Shown piece by piece: positions 33,166 through 43,303 of a stretch of DNA of 64,000 bases. The notes under the pieces are model-generated. The model made no database searches. It saw only the letters and a list, made by a program, of their open reading frames with translations, and was not told where the DNA came from. Where the stretch lies: positions 826,363,501 to 826,427,500 of the forward strand of contig NC_056750.1 of the NCBI RefSeq assembly GCF_019279795.1, read 5' to 3'. The translations under genes were made by a program, and so were the position numbers. Within the stretch, counting starts at the first letter, position 1. Every line of letters begins with the position of its first letter. Source of the stretch: Protopterus annectens. Lineage: Eukaryota > Chordata > Ceratodontiformes > Protopteridae.

Positions 33166-33449
33166 TGAGGATACCCCCCTCATTTAAAAATAATATTAAG
33201 CCATATAGCAACCTGAGATCCCTATGGTCAGCCGATAAACTACTGGTCCAAACCCACAAAGCTAATAACTCTGCTGGTGAATCCATGTTTGCCAACTTTG
33301 TTGGCAAAGCCTGGAATTCATTGCCATACTATATAACCCTACAATCCTCCAAAAAAACCTCAAATAGCATCTCAAAGTGAATTGGCTATGCCCATGTACC
33401 AACTGTGATTAAGTCATAAACTGAAAGCATATTCTGTAATTATCATAAC
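33166..33449 (+). mobile_element. L2-like LINE copy 2, 5' piece (ORF C-terminus)
   Basis: It encodes FANFVGKAWNSLPYYITLQ (about 33,287-33,345), the C-terminal block of the LINE reverse transcriptase protein, cut off from all upstream LINE sequence (5' truncation). It is interrupted at 33,450 by PLE3b. The other part, with the family tail, resumes at 35,387 after a repeated TTATCATAAC. Confidence 0.75.
33440..33449. repeat. target duplication of PLE3b, left copy
   Basis: TTATCATAAC, repeated exactly at 35,377-35,386 on the other side of PLE3b. Confidence 0.75.
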
Positions 33450-33458
33450 CTTGAAAAG

Positions 33459-34860
33459 GTTGCTGTAGTGGGACTTATGGACAACATTTTGAAAAATAAC
33501 TTTCTAACATTTAATGGAGAATTTTTCCAGCAAACAAAAGGGGTAGCAATGGGGGCGGCGTGTGCACCCACTTATGCTAACATAGTCCTTGCAGGTTGGG
33601 AATTGAACTACATTTTGAATTCTGAATTCCGACAATATTGGTCCTTATATCGACGTTTTCTTGACGATATTGTTATCTTTTGGACTGGGGGTAGTGACCA
33701 ACTATCTCTCTTTTTGGAGTATATCAACCACACTACCTCTTTTTTGAGCTTTACACACACAAGCTCGGTAGACAGACTTCAATACTTGGATGTGGAGGTC
33801 CAAAAGAACAAAATTTCTAAAGATTTTGAGACCAAAATATTCCGGAAAAATACGTTCTGCAATTCCTACCTACACTTTCTTAGTGCACACCCCCCCCACT
33901 GCAAAAGAAACATTGTCAAAGGACAATTTGTTAGAGGTTGTCGAATGACAAGCAAGGACGAAGATTTTTATGTGGAATGTAACACGCTAGAAGCCATGTT
34001 CCTCGCTAGAGGATACCCACTCGAGTTCATAAAAACATTAGAATGGAAGTTGAACAACACAGAAAGACCAAATTTAAACCCATAAAAGGATGTCTAAATG
34101 ACAAAGCCTTAAGTGAGCACACCACTAAGAGTCAGACAAACATCAACATAAATCATACCCCAGTTGAATCTGACTATCAATCAGCACTTATCTTGGAATT
34201 TAATGGCTTCAACTCCAAGATAAAAGCATGATCCTCAATGAGTGGGAAAAATTCATCTCTTTCTCAGATATACCGAACATAAAAGGAAAAACACCAAAAT
34301 GGTATATAAAATGCACGTAGCATAAAAAAGTTTTAGAGAACAATCTCAAAAAGATCCTCATCACTACTTGGAGAGGGCATGCCTTAATAACACCTCATAT
34401 GGAACATTTCATTGTGGGCACTGTAAACAATATCCCTATATTTCCAACAAAAGAGAAATTTACATTGAAATAAGGGACATTAATATATATAGCACTGGTT
34501 CATTCAACTGTGAGTCCCAGGGAGTGGTTTACCTTGCAATGTGTACAAAATGCAGTTCGTATTATGTTGGGAAAACAGAAAGAGTATTGAAGAGGCGGAT
34601 TTATGAACATTTATATGAGATACAAAAAGCAAAGGACACCAATGCATTGTACAAACACACAAAGAACTGTAAAGAAGCCACATTCTCCTTTTTGTTTTAG
34701 AACAAGTTAAAAAGAAATAAGAGGAGGTCCCTGGGAAGAATGGCTTGAATACAGGGAACTGTATTGGCAAATTTTATTAGAGGCCAACAAATCACCAGGC
34801 TTAAATGAATGTATCTCAATTATTCCAGCTCTCAAACTGAGATCAATTCAAGTTTGAAAC
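33459..34860 (+). pseudogene. PLE3b ORF2: RT palm, thumb and GIY-YIG endonuclease
   Basis: An open frame from 33,468 to 34,085 carries LMDNILKNNFLTFNGEFF, GVAMGAACAPTYANIVL, LYRRFLDDIVIFW (catalytic FLDD intact), LQYLDVEVQK, FRKNTFCNSYLHFL and KRNIVKGQFVRGCRMTS. After frame changes near 34,080 and 34,230 comes the Cys-rich linker CGHCKQYPYI (about 34,417-34,445). The endonuclease follows: GVVYLAMCTKCSSYYVGKTE then RRIYEHLYEI (about 34,523-34,622), with the GIY-YIG tyrosines, the Lys after YxGK and the Arg/Glu-His residues present. The last block LYWQILLEANKSPGLNE is at about 34,757-34,808. Confidence 0.85.
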
Positions 34861-35230
34861 GCATTAAGTAGTTCTATGAACAGTAGAGGGCACTGTTGTC
34901 TATGCTTCTGTTTTTTATGTACCTACTACAATTACTGTGCACATAAATACATTTATCAGTTTTTAACCTAACAGCTTCATTATATTGTGGGTTCTAGAAA
35001 CCTAATTGACTACAATATTTTTTAATCAATACCTCTGCTTTTAAATACTGTAATTATTTTAAAGGAAAAGTTTTTTACATATTTTATTAGATGATTTTAA
35101 ATCACTCACAATTTTATTATAATGAGCTCCTCAGACTGTCACTATTTTCATTGGTTTTAACTTAGATGCTTGAATGTTATTGGTCCTTTTAAATGTATTG
35201 GCTTATATAATGCTTAATTAGTTAATTCAT

Positions 35231-35300
35231 TTTGTCTGATGAAGTCTAAGCTACAGGCTGACGAAAACGCATGTACTGGATGTGTAATAGCGTTTACGAA
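35231..35300 (+). ncRNA. hammerhead ribozyme candidate (three stems), PLE3b 3' end
   Basis: The most complete copy. Stem I: TTTGT (35,231-35,235) with ACGAA (35,296-35,300), one G-U. Core CTGATGA (35,236-35,242), one extra A. Stem II: GTC (35,244-35,246) with GAC (35,260-35,262). GAA (35,263-35,265). Stem III: AACGC (35,266-35,270) with GCGTT (35,290-35,294), 19-nt loop. The next base T (35,295) would be the cleavage position, an allowed U. Open stem I makes it type I. The extra A after the core and the short stem II are departures from the consensus. Confidence 0.55.
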
Positions 35301-35376
35301 CTTTGTGATCTAGTTTTGGACGTTTTATACTTTGAATAAAGTGCGGATTGTGTGCGCTGTCTCTGGATTCCTTTTG

Positions 35377-35386
35377 TTATCATAAC
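35377..35386. repeat. target duplication of PLE3b, right copy
   Basis: TTATCATAAC, identical to 33,440-33,449. Confidence 0.75.
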
Positions 35387-35665
35387 TTGTAACTACTACG
35401 TCACCAAGCTCTGCTTCCAATCTGTCTCTTACTTTTAATTGTGTCTGTCCATGAGAATTGTGAGTCCCTACTAGGGAACACTACTAAGCCATTGTATAAA
35501 ATCACTTTGTTTTTATAATTGTTTGCTAACTTATGTGCAATCTATGTAAGTTTGTCTATGTGGAGCTTTTCTTCCCAGGTCTCCAGTGAAAATGGACATG
35601 TATCCAGTTGGACTATCCCGGTAAACAAATGTAAAATAAATAAAAATAAATAAAATAAACTTTGT
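35387..35665 (+). mobile_element. L2-like LINE copy 2, 3' piece with tail
   Basis: 3' UTR ending GGAGCTTTTCTTCCCAGG, CTCCAGTGAAAATGG, CCAGTTGGACTATCCCGGTAA and then an AAATAAATAAAATAAA tail. It joins 33,166-33,449 once PLE3b is removed. Confidence 0.8.
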
Positions 35666-35900
35666 TTTGTATGGTCTCCATGGTGAGGGAGCAGGAAGTG
35701 TCACTCTAAGTAAATTTCATTCTATTGCTTACTTCAAGCAGGGGCTGTATTTTAAAATGTTTTAAATTGCCTTGCGTTTTTAGCCTCATTTATTCTGATG
35801 AAGTCTCTGATACCATGGGACGAAAGTGCTAAATAAAATTAACACACTACTGCTGAACTGTGGTGCTGTTTCACGTGGTGTCTTCTAAACTTAGTTGTTT
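35666..35900 (+). mobile_element. PLE 3' end fragment
   Basis: A PLE-type 3' UTR with a hammerhead-like core at 35,795 and an AATAAA at about 35,832, similar in layout to the ends of PLE1, PLE2 and PLE3b. It may be the rest of PLE3a, whose RT stops at 33,165 where the L2-like LINE begins. In that case most of its C-terminal half was lost. Confidence 0.5.
35795..35829 (+). ncRNA. hammerhead-like core
   Basis: CTGATGA (35,795-35,801), A, GTCTC ... GGGAC (five pairs, one G-U), GAAA (35,822-35,825), GTGCT. Stem II sequence differs from other copies but pairing is kept. A matching stem III strand is not found. Confidence 0.45.
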
Positions 35901-36594
35901 CTTTTTGGCATTTTTGAGAATTGTGTACCTAATAGAACACTATGGTCAGATGACAGGCAGTATTAAATGTGACCAAATCCAAAACCTAGCAGGAGATTCT
36001 CTGTTTTCCTGTCATGTATCAAAAATGTGGAAAGCTAACCCACACTTTCTAAACCAGAACCCTTTAAACAATGGCAAAAGCAGCACCTAACAGACTCCTG
36101 ATCCTGTGTTTGTTCAATTTCTAGTTAAACTAAACTGATAATTAATATAAATTCCTTCCAGGCACTACCTCCTCCATTTCTTTGTTTTCCCCTTTTTTTT
36201 CTCCACCACCTCCCCAGTTTGCCACCTTGCTTCTCTTCTGCCTATCTTTTCTCCATTGCCTCAATAATCATCTTCTGCTGTTCCACTCAGTTTCCTTCCC
36301 CTTCTCCTTCATCTGCTTCTTCTTCTTCTTCCTCCCTGTCCCCCGCTTCTACCGACATCATACTTCTCTCTTATCAGGGCACCACTTCAAAAGGACTATA
36401 TTATAGCCTTAATGTAAGAATGGCCTAACTATGGCTTATGCATTATGTCTACTTTCTATATGAATCCAGGTATTGTAAAAATGAATGTACAATAACTACC
36501 TGCAAATGTTAATCTACTTACTAGTAATTCAGTGATGCCTAAGTTTTTGGATTTAACTTTTTAACACCTGTACTCTTCTCTCTTATTTTTTATA
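35901..36594. other. no gene; pyrimidine-rich tract 36,160-36,350
   Basis: Contains a long C/T tract on the plus strand (TTTCCCCTTTTTTTTCTCC, TTCTTCTTCTTCCTCCCTG). The open frames at 36,182-36,428 are explained by it. Confidence 0.5.
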
Positions 36595-36596
36595 GA

Positions 36597-38215
36597 TTCA
36601 TAGGCTCATAGGTAGGTACTAGGCTATTGGCCCTAGGGCCTATATAAGCTTAGCCAAACGGTACCCTGGCTTTTGTCACCCAAGAAAATTATTTTCCTGT
36701 GCCCCTGTCGAACAGAGCCACAGAAGTGATCCCCGGGGTGAATTTCCTGTCTCCCATCCAATCATAAAGATTTTTCTTGAAGAGTGCTAATGAGAAGCTT
36801 TGTTTGAAATAGGTAGTTTGTTCCAGAGTATGGGAAGTCTCTAAGACAAGAATCTATCCCTCCATCATGTTCTGTTTATTGTGGTGACAAGGTTTAGGTC
36901 CCTAGAGCATGTATCTCGGAGGGATTGGGATTTCTTTAAGTGGAGCATGTCCAACAGCTCTGGGTTTGACATAGCTTTGTATGTTAGGCAGAGATCACCT
37001 CTGAGTAGGCAATATACGACAGAGTAAAACTGGAGTTTTTTGAGACGGTCTGCATAGGGCATCTGTTTGAGGCCGGTAATCTTCTTTTTGAGGTATTTCT
37101 GCGGCCTTTCCATTTGTAGATGTCTTGTGAGGTACATACCAAAAGAGTCGCTGTATTCTATAATGGGTCTAATGAGTGATGAGTAGAGGGGAACAATGAC
37201 CTCTTTTTTCCTGGATGAGAAACCTTTTGTGATGAGGTGTGCCATGTAGAAGGATTTCCTGACTACTGTGGTGATGATTATCAAAGGAGAGACTACTGTC
37301 CACCTGTGTCCCAAGGTCTCTTATCACACTTTCAGTGTTTAGTAGACTACTGCCTATGCAGTAGTTCATGGGTACAGAGTTTTTTACCAAAAGGGATGAC
37401 AATGCACTTTTTGGCAGTGAGCTTGAGGCCATGGCTTTGACACCAGGCATCTGTCTCAGTGAGGCCCTTTTGTAGGATGTCCACATTGTTAGGAATTTCG
37501 ATTATGGCACCTAGTTTGCAGTCTTCTGGGAACTTTGTTAGCCAAAGACCTTCTGTGTTAGCCTGTAATTCAGAGACGTAGATACCAAACAGGAGAGGAT
37601 CCAGGACTGAACCCTGTGGTACTCCACTTGTCACTGGTCTGAAGTTGGATTTGGAGTCTGTTACTTTCAAAGTGTGGGTTCTGTCAGTGAGCCAGTTGGC
37701 AACCCATCTTGTGACATAGGGATTTATACCTAGTTTAGTGAGTTTATCTATAATTCCAGAGTGGGAGATTGTGTCAAAAGCCTTGGTGAGATCTAGATAG
37801 GCTGTGTAAACCACCTTACCCTCATCTACGGCTTTGGTGACCACCTCAAAGAAGTCTGTCAGGTTTAGGAGACATGATCTGCCTTTTACAAACCTGAACT
37901 GGGTGGGGTGCAGAGTTTGGAGATTACCAATGTCGTTTATAAGTTCCATGTATGTTCCATAGCCTTGCAGACCAGGCACATCAGGCTAATGGGGCGGTAG
38001 TTCCCGGGGTCTATGGTGGCTCCCCCTGTGTGGAGAGGGAGAGCCATCACTGTGTGCCATTTAGTGGGCACACAGCCTGAGGTGAGGCTATGATTGAACA
38101 TGGTACTTAGATGGGGTGCCAATTCATTCTGTAGTTCATGTAGAACACAGCCTGGGATATTGTCATGTCCTATGGATGCTGTATTCTTGGCTTTGGAGAG
38201 TGTGGTTTTACCAGT
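36597..38215 (-). mobile_element. CR1-like LINE, 5'-truncated, minus strand
   Basis: The 3' end on the minus strand is TTTGGCTAAGCTTATATAGG...GCCAATAGCCTAGTACCTACCTATGAGCC, at 36,597-36,660, the same family tail as at 23,030 and 56,666. Reverse transcriptase occupies about 38,190-36,900. Minus-strand copies of this LINE also lie in the ERV at 46.1 kb. Confidence 0.85.
36865..38190 (-). pseudogene. CR1-like LINE reverse transcriptase (few breaks)
   Basis: Minus strand. An early block reads MALPLHTGGATIDPGNYRPI (about 38,055-37,995), then AYLDLTKAFDTISHSGII (about 37,810-37,760), TSGVPQGSVLDPLLFGIYVSE (about 37,640-37,575, G to D in L-G-P), LTKFPEDCKLG in the F-A-D-D position (about 37,540-37,508, catalytic Asp pair lost to P-E-D), HGLKLTAKKCIVIPFG (about 37,430-37,385), RKSFYMAHLITKGFSSRKK (about 37,262-37,206), YSSLIRPIIEYSDSFGMYL. 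Two long frames (210 and 149 codons) are joined by one frameshift near 37,350-37,300 and a start-side frameshift near 37,960. Relatively young. Confidence 0.85.
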
Positions 38216-38310
38216 GCAGATTTTCTTCCCAGGCCTCCACTGAAAATGGGTTCTGCCCAGTCAGATTTGCCTGGTAAATAAATGTTAATAAAATAATAAT
38301 TAAAATAGTA
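38216..38310 (+). mobile_element. L2-like tail fragment
   Basis: TTTTCTTCCCAGGCCTCCACTGAAAATGGG...CAGTCAGATTTGCCTGGTAAATAAATG plus an A/T-rich end: the L2-like LINE 3' terminus, directly abutting the minus-strand CR1. Confidence 0.75.
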
Positions 38311-38464
38311 GTAATTAAAACAGTTAAGTTATATGGCCAACACTGAGTTTACATTGAGGTTTGGGTCCCCACAGAGCATAAATCCAGTCCAAGTTTAAGA
38401 AAAAATGTATTTAATAAAAACCCAGTGTTAAGAAACTATGCAATAATGAAAAGAATGCAAAGCC

Positions 38465-38830
38465 TGTAAAAGCAAAATTTAATACTCAATCAGCTATAGC
38501 AGGGCTCAGAAAGATCAAAAAAAGGAAATTAAGAAAGTAAACTCAAATGCTCCAAAGGCCAAGTATGAACTGAGAATTGCCATCCATGCTAAGGATAACC
38601 ACAAGGCCTTCTTCAGCTATGTGAGGAATCTCAGAAGTAATACCAATGTTTTCAGCTGGTATACAAAACCACCACCTACTCATCTGCCAAGAATGTAGAC
38701 AACACATTAGCGGGCAGATTCAGTTCAAACTTTATACCTCTATATCCACCTAATTATTTACCACTTATTGGTATACTTGTCCCCCCCCCCCATGATCACC
38801 TTTGAGCAACTCCTAAGTGCTCCCCCAGTG
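38465..38830 (+). pseudogene. CR1-like LINE endonuclease-RT linker fragment
   Basis: Plus-strand frames read KAKYELRIAIHAKDNHKAFF then SYVRNLRSNTNVF (about 38,558-38,655) and DNTLAGRFSSNF (about 38,698-38,735). These match the linker of CR1-type LINEs, in which new strands of residues K-A-F-x-x-Y-V-R recur before the RT. No RT follows. Short scrap. Confidence 0.6.
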
Positions 38831-39372
38831 TTACAAACTTGAACTATATGGGTCTTGATAATGTATCATTAGACTGTGTTGTTGTCAGCACCAAACTTTG
38901 CCTGGCTGATTGATTATTAAATGGACTTTTTTTAACAAGTTACTGAGGCATTGGACTCAGACAAATCTGTTCACACTACATATCTGGACTTGGTCAACGT
39001 CTTTTTATTCTGTACAGGCCCTGATAAGTATAAGGTATTCTACTTCTCAAAGGTCTAAACAAAATAGGGCGTGTGTGCCAGGATATGAAAACAAAATTAC
39101 ATCGTTAATCACCAGCATTCCCAGACTTTAATATGCTGGCTTATGCCTGGATACTAATCTGCAATATGGTAAATAATAACATTATACAGACTAAAATATT
39201 CCTTTACAAAGAATGTTTGACTAATCCTTACGTATCTCAAATAATGTGCTACACAGAAGTGAGAGAACAGGTCTTAGAATACATGATGGTAAGGAAGATA
39301 GTCCAAGCAAGAGCAGTCTGGATTAATATATTTTAAGACCTTCACTCAGTCAACAACTGCAACTCTTCCATA
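38831..39372. other. no recognisable gene
   Basis: Two ORFs (38,910-39,131 and 39,133-39,336) have no motif I can name. They could be more decayed LINE sequence. Confidence 0.35.
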
Positions 39373-39710
39373 AAAACCCATTCATTCATACATCCATCTA
39401 TGCATCCATCCAATCAACAATCCTTCCACTTTTGTGTGGGCCACGGGGGTTGAAAGCTATCCCAGTAAAGAATGGGTGCATGGTAGAAAGTATCCAGAGA
39501 TAAAATGTTACTGTCTCATTGCACATGACTTCATACTGCAGTATATCTTGCATATCTAGTGACAGTCAACCAGACATCATGTCTTTAGAGTGTGAGAGGA
39601 AATGGGGGGTAACAGCCAAATTCCAAACAAAAAGTTCTCCAGCCTATCATGAAGTTGGAGGACCAGGGTCAGGGTTGCAACAGCTGTCACCACTTTGTTA
39701 TTAAGCTTCC
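39373..39710 (-). mobile_element. RTE-type 3'-tail repeat, second copy
   Basis: It starts with CATCCATCTATGCATCCATCCA, the reverse of a (ATGG)n tail. On the minus strand it contains CTCACACTCTAAAGACATGATG in the place of CCAAAGACATGC and related family landmarks. Same family as 28,505-28,798, more diverged. Confidence 0.6.
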
Positions 39711-41783
39711 CAAAATATGAGCTATATTAATGAACATTAAACAGGTTAAGGACTGCAAATACTAAGGGCACCTGAAGCCTTGACCTCCTTAAGGAAGACA
39801 GTAAATATCCCCATTTATCTATTAGTTAAAACCAGTGACTGAAACAAAAAAGTTAACTAGTATGTGTTTGCAGTGAATAGCAAAACTGGAAAAGAGATGT
39901 CTGAATAATGGCATAGATTCTGAGACAGATAAGTATTCTTTTTGTTGGGGCACCAGTCATAGCTATTTATGTAGGACCTTTCCTATGCCTTCATTAAGGT
40001 CCATGTTTCTGCAATCCTGGCCATCCTATGCCCAAATTCCCCTTATCTTAATGCCAACAGTCAGGCTTTTATAAATGGCTTCTCCAACTAAGACCTCCCA
40101 AGGTACTACTCCACCTTTGGTGGGGCTTACATTTTATTTAATCCCATCTATTTGAGGTGGTCACTTTAGCACAATGAAGTTCATTTTATGGAAAACTCTT
40201 TACTTGCTGTCACTTCAACCTGCAAAATCTCTGAACCCTAATCCCTGAGGTGCAGAGAACATTATACAGTTTCCCATAAGAAGGGAGTGGCTACCAGGAG
40301 CAGTCCTTCATTTCTACCCATTTTGGAGCTGGCCTTTAGGAAGTGCTATACTAACAGAACCAGATGTTTGCGTTGGTCAGATCAGCTGTTTGTCTCATTT
40401 CAGCCAAGGAAGGTGAGCAAAGTGGAATTTAAAGAAATAATTTCTAAATGGCTAACTAATTGCATTGCTTTCTGTTAACTGATTACATCCGAGTGACGCC
40501 TCCAGGTGCATCAAATATTGCTTGTTCATATTTGCATCAATAATTCCTAAACAATGCTTTGCACAATATTTTAAAATATTTCATCTTATAGCTTACACAA
40601 TGGAAAACTCAACTGCATTAACATTTGACCTCTTTCTAGTGCAGGTAAAGAGATATTAACTATTGTTTTTATGAAATTAATTTATACAGATAAAATGTTC
40701 ACATTTTTCTAAATATTTCAACAACCAAGAAACACAGACAGAACTCCTTAGCCTCATATGAAAGCACTCGGATAGAGGAATAAGATATTGCTAACTGTAT
40801 GTGTGTAATTTGAGTTGTTACTGAGATACTGTTATAAAATATTACAAATGTACTAGTTACGGTGTTTACTGTGACTTATAAAATATGATTTAAGACCTAG
40901 AACCTAAAGAATGATACAACTATAAAAATAGTTTGTGATGAAGAGTTTACCATTTATATTTCTATCATAACCCGTATGGTGCCACAGATATGAACATTTG
41001 TTTGAAAAGTGAGGACATAATTTGAGTCTGTCAAAAAGCTTAGGGTCCCACCCACTGGAAGTTACAGTGCAAACTTCCTCAGCTCCATTGGAGTGAATGA
41101 GTTAATGAGGACTATGGAAAAATGTTGGAAGGTCAAGACATGGCTCATTCCATCACATATGCAGCCATTACTACAGCTGTCTTCATGGATGTTTCTCCAC
41201 ACAAGGTTTGTGATATATCTGCATGGATCTCTATATACACTTTATCAAAACACAAAAGTTTGAATATACAGTCCAAGAGCAGAGTACCATTTGCCTCGAC
41301 TGTACTCAGAGGGATGTTGTAATCCTCCTCATAGGTCTATGGTTGGGTTCCTTTATTAGTAAAGCCTTTGTACTGCCTTCTGGATAAGGAACCTTATTTC
41401 AACATTGAGCCTTGTGATAAAGACAGCAGAGATCTCCAATGGTATTGAGCATAACTATAACTGTTTAAATAATGGATTACTGCTACAGTAGGAACTCTTA
41501 CCTACTTTATCTCCCTGAGTTTTGTTTATTTCATCTGCAAAGAAGTTTGAAAACAATGGTGTTTCCCCCTTTCAACCCTAATGGCACTAGGGTAATAACC
41601 CTTCTTTATAGATTGTTTGATGCCCTCCACTTAACCCTGCTTCTTTACCTGCTCCTGGGATGAGTCCGAAAAAAGTTCCTGGACATCAGTGCTGTACCCT
41701 AGAAAACAAATACAAATAAATAAATTAAATCTCTACAGTCTCAAAACAGAAATCCATCTACAAAAAACTGTAGAACCCCCCCC
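39711..41783. other. no recognisable gene
   Basis: About 2 kb of anonymous DNA. The ORFs at 40,287-40,478, 41,122-41,322 and 41,472-41,663 show no motif I recognise. Confidence 0.35.
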
Positions 41784-41926
41784 CCAAAAAAAAAAACACT
41801 TGTAGACTCCAGTAAGTGACCCCACAAATTATTATTTCATGACTGCTTTCAATTCACTACATTGTCTGTGAACTTCATCAGATGTGTGGTAGATCACTGG
41901 CATCTACAAGTGTTTTTTTTTTTTGG
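41784..41926. repeat. inverted repeat with hammerhead-like core inside
   Basis: Left arm CC-A11-CACTTGTAGACTCCAGTAAGTGAC (about 41,784-41,820), right arm GATCACTGGCATCTACAAGTG-T12-GG (about 41,892-41,926): about 34 bases with few mismatches, separated by about 72 bp. Both arms end in the A/T run and G/C bases. The spacer holds a minus-strand hammerhead-like core. Confidence 0.8.
41847..41881 (-). ncRNA. hammerhead-like core (PLE end relic)
   Basis: Minus strand: CTGATGA (41,881-41,875), A, G, TTCAC (pairs with GTGAA; arms 41,872-41,868 and 41,857-41,853), TT, GAAA (41,850-41,847), GCAGTCATG. No linked PLE coding sequence; it sits between inverted repeat arms. Confidence 0.4.
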
Positions 41927-41939
41927 AAATGTTTACGGT

Positions 41940-43016
41940 GGATGAAGGAGGACCCTATGACTGTATAGTTGTTATTAATATTGTACTTCCTCCTACGTTA
42001 GATTTGAAAGACGTTTGTTTTCAGAATCCAGATCTCATTACTTTCATACATGGCTCCTTTGTTTGAAGAGATGATGGTGAACTTGAAGGACCTTCTTCCA
42101 TTTGCACACAAGACAACATTTTATTAACTGGACAATGAAATGGAAATGTATCTGCTGAAATAGCTGAATTAGTAGCTGTAACTGAAGCATGTAAAATTGG
42201 AACAGATCAGTCTGTAACCATTTTTACTGCTATGTCTATGGTGTTGTACATGATTTTGGGACACTTTAGAAAGAAAGGAGTTATTTAGCATCAGTAGGAA
42301 CAGTTATTAAAAATGCTATGAACTGTTAGATGTTTCATTAATTCCAAGAGAAATAGATGTAGTGAAAAGAGCCACACATAAGACAGGTTTTTTTTGTTAT
42401 GAAAGGTAACACCCTTGTGGATATGGCTACACTGTCTTATCCTGTTTAAGCTATACTTTTGCAAAAATTAAATGAACATAACTTTTCTTTACAGGAGTTA
42501 TTGTCTTTTCAAGATCAAACAGATGACTTTGAGAGAAGGAGGTTGATAAGTGATGGCTGTAGTCACTCTCTGGACCTTCTGGACCTTTTGTGGCACCATC
42601 CAGATGGTCGGCTATTAGGCCCACTAAACTTTCTAAATCAGTTGGTTAAAACCTATTACTAGCATTTTCATGTCAGCAAAAATGCATTACTCAAGCAAAT
42701 TTCCACTGACTGGCATGCCTCTGATCTCTCAGAAGTTGCTCAACATTTTGTAAATACTTGTGTAATTTGCTTAGAACATAGTGTGTATAAATCAGTACCT
42801 GCACTTGTTTAATCATTAAAAAAAGCCTTGGGGACCTTTTTTTCCTTCAGTGGAATTTCATTGAGCTTCCTCAAGTACAGAAGTTTAAGTATACACTTGG
42901 GATACTCAATGCCTTTTCTGGATAGGTAGAAGTACATCCATGTGAGAAGAATGATTCACTCACAGTTGCAAAAAAGTTATTAACCAATTTAATACCTAGA
43001 TTTGGTGTTCCTTATA
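41940..43016 (+). pseudogene. pol: ERV pol: RNase H and integrase N-terminal half (broken)
   Basis: Endogenous retrovirus of the gamma/epsilon type. RNase H: NPDLITFIHGS (about 42,028-42,060, first catalytic D appears as H), AEIAELVAVTEACKIG (about 42,157-42,205, catalytic E kept), and GNTLVDMA (about 42,407-42,430, final D block). The integrase zinc-binding domain H-H-C-C lies in HFHVSKNALLKQISTDWHAS and CVICLEHS (about 42,664-42,780). The core starts LQWNFIELPQ (about 42,841-42,870), where the first catalytic D is N, then LTVAKKLLTNLIPRFGVPYR (about 42,958-43,015). Several stops. PLE4 interrupts it here. Confidence 0.8.
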
Positions 43017-43021
43017 GGGAC

Positions 43022-43303
43022 TTGACCAAATCTAAAACAGTTGAACAATCTAAAACAGGTGAAAAAATTGTCAACAATAGACAAATTACTGTGGATGTTT
43101 TGCACCATAATCCAACCTCCCCAGTGATTAACATTTCTACACCTAACCCCATTACTGTGGAAGCTGATAAAGATGTGGTATTTACCACCGACACGACTGA
43201 GGGAGGGGAAGAAAAAGAGTTGAATGAACAGGATTTTTCTGGGGGAAAGGGAAGAGGAAAGAACCAAGTGAAAACAACAACAAAAAAGAAAGGAAAAGTG
43301 TAA
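43022..43303 (+). CDS. PLE4 ORF1 C-terminal part (5'-truncated)
   Basis: A 93-codon open frame with no ATG, so the true start lies beyond the truncation. It is rich in Thr/Val/Asn with an acidic stretch (TTEGGEEKELNEQD) and a basic Gly/Lys tail (GGKGRGKNQVKTTTKKKGKV). It ends TAA at 43,301-43,303. The last A is the A of the ORF2 ATG (TAATG), an arrangement that would permit termination-reinitiation. The basic tail suggests nucleic-acid binding; function inferred only. Confidence 0.6.
   Translation: MTKSKTVEQSKTGEKIVNNRQITVDVLHHNPTSPVINISTPNPITVEADKDVVFTTDTTEGGEEKELNEQDFSGGKGRGKNQVKTTTKKKGKV

Larger units (their letters stand above)
33450..35376 (+). mobile_element. PLE3b, 5'-truncated Penelope-like element with TSD
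   Basis: A 1.9-kb PLE starting inside the RT palm and ending after a hammerhead-like motif and an AATAAA (about 35,335). It is flanked by the exact 10-bp repeat TTATCATAAC (33,440-33,449 and 35,377-35,386). L2-like LINE sequence continues on both sides, so this is a clean insertion that gives both ends of the element. A longish target duplication and 5' truncation fit PLE target-primed insertion. Confidence 0.85.

Noticed and set aside
36182-36428. Two overlapping plus-strand ORFs
   Set aside because: They lie in a C/T-rich tract and encode only low-complexity Phe/Ser/Leu/Pro runs.
42989-43267. Minus-strand ORFs opposite PLE4 ORF1
   Set aside because: Antisense shadows of the ORF1 frame with no motif of their own.
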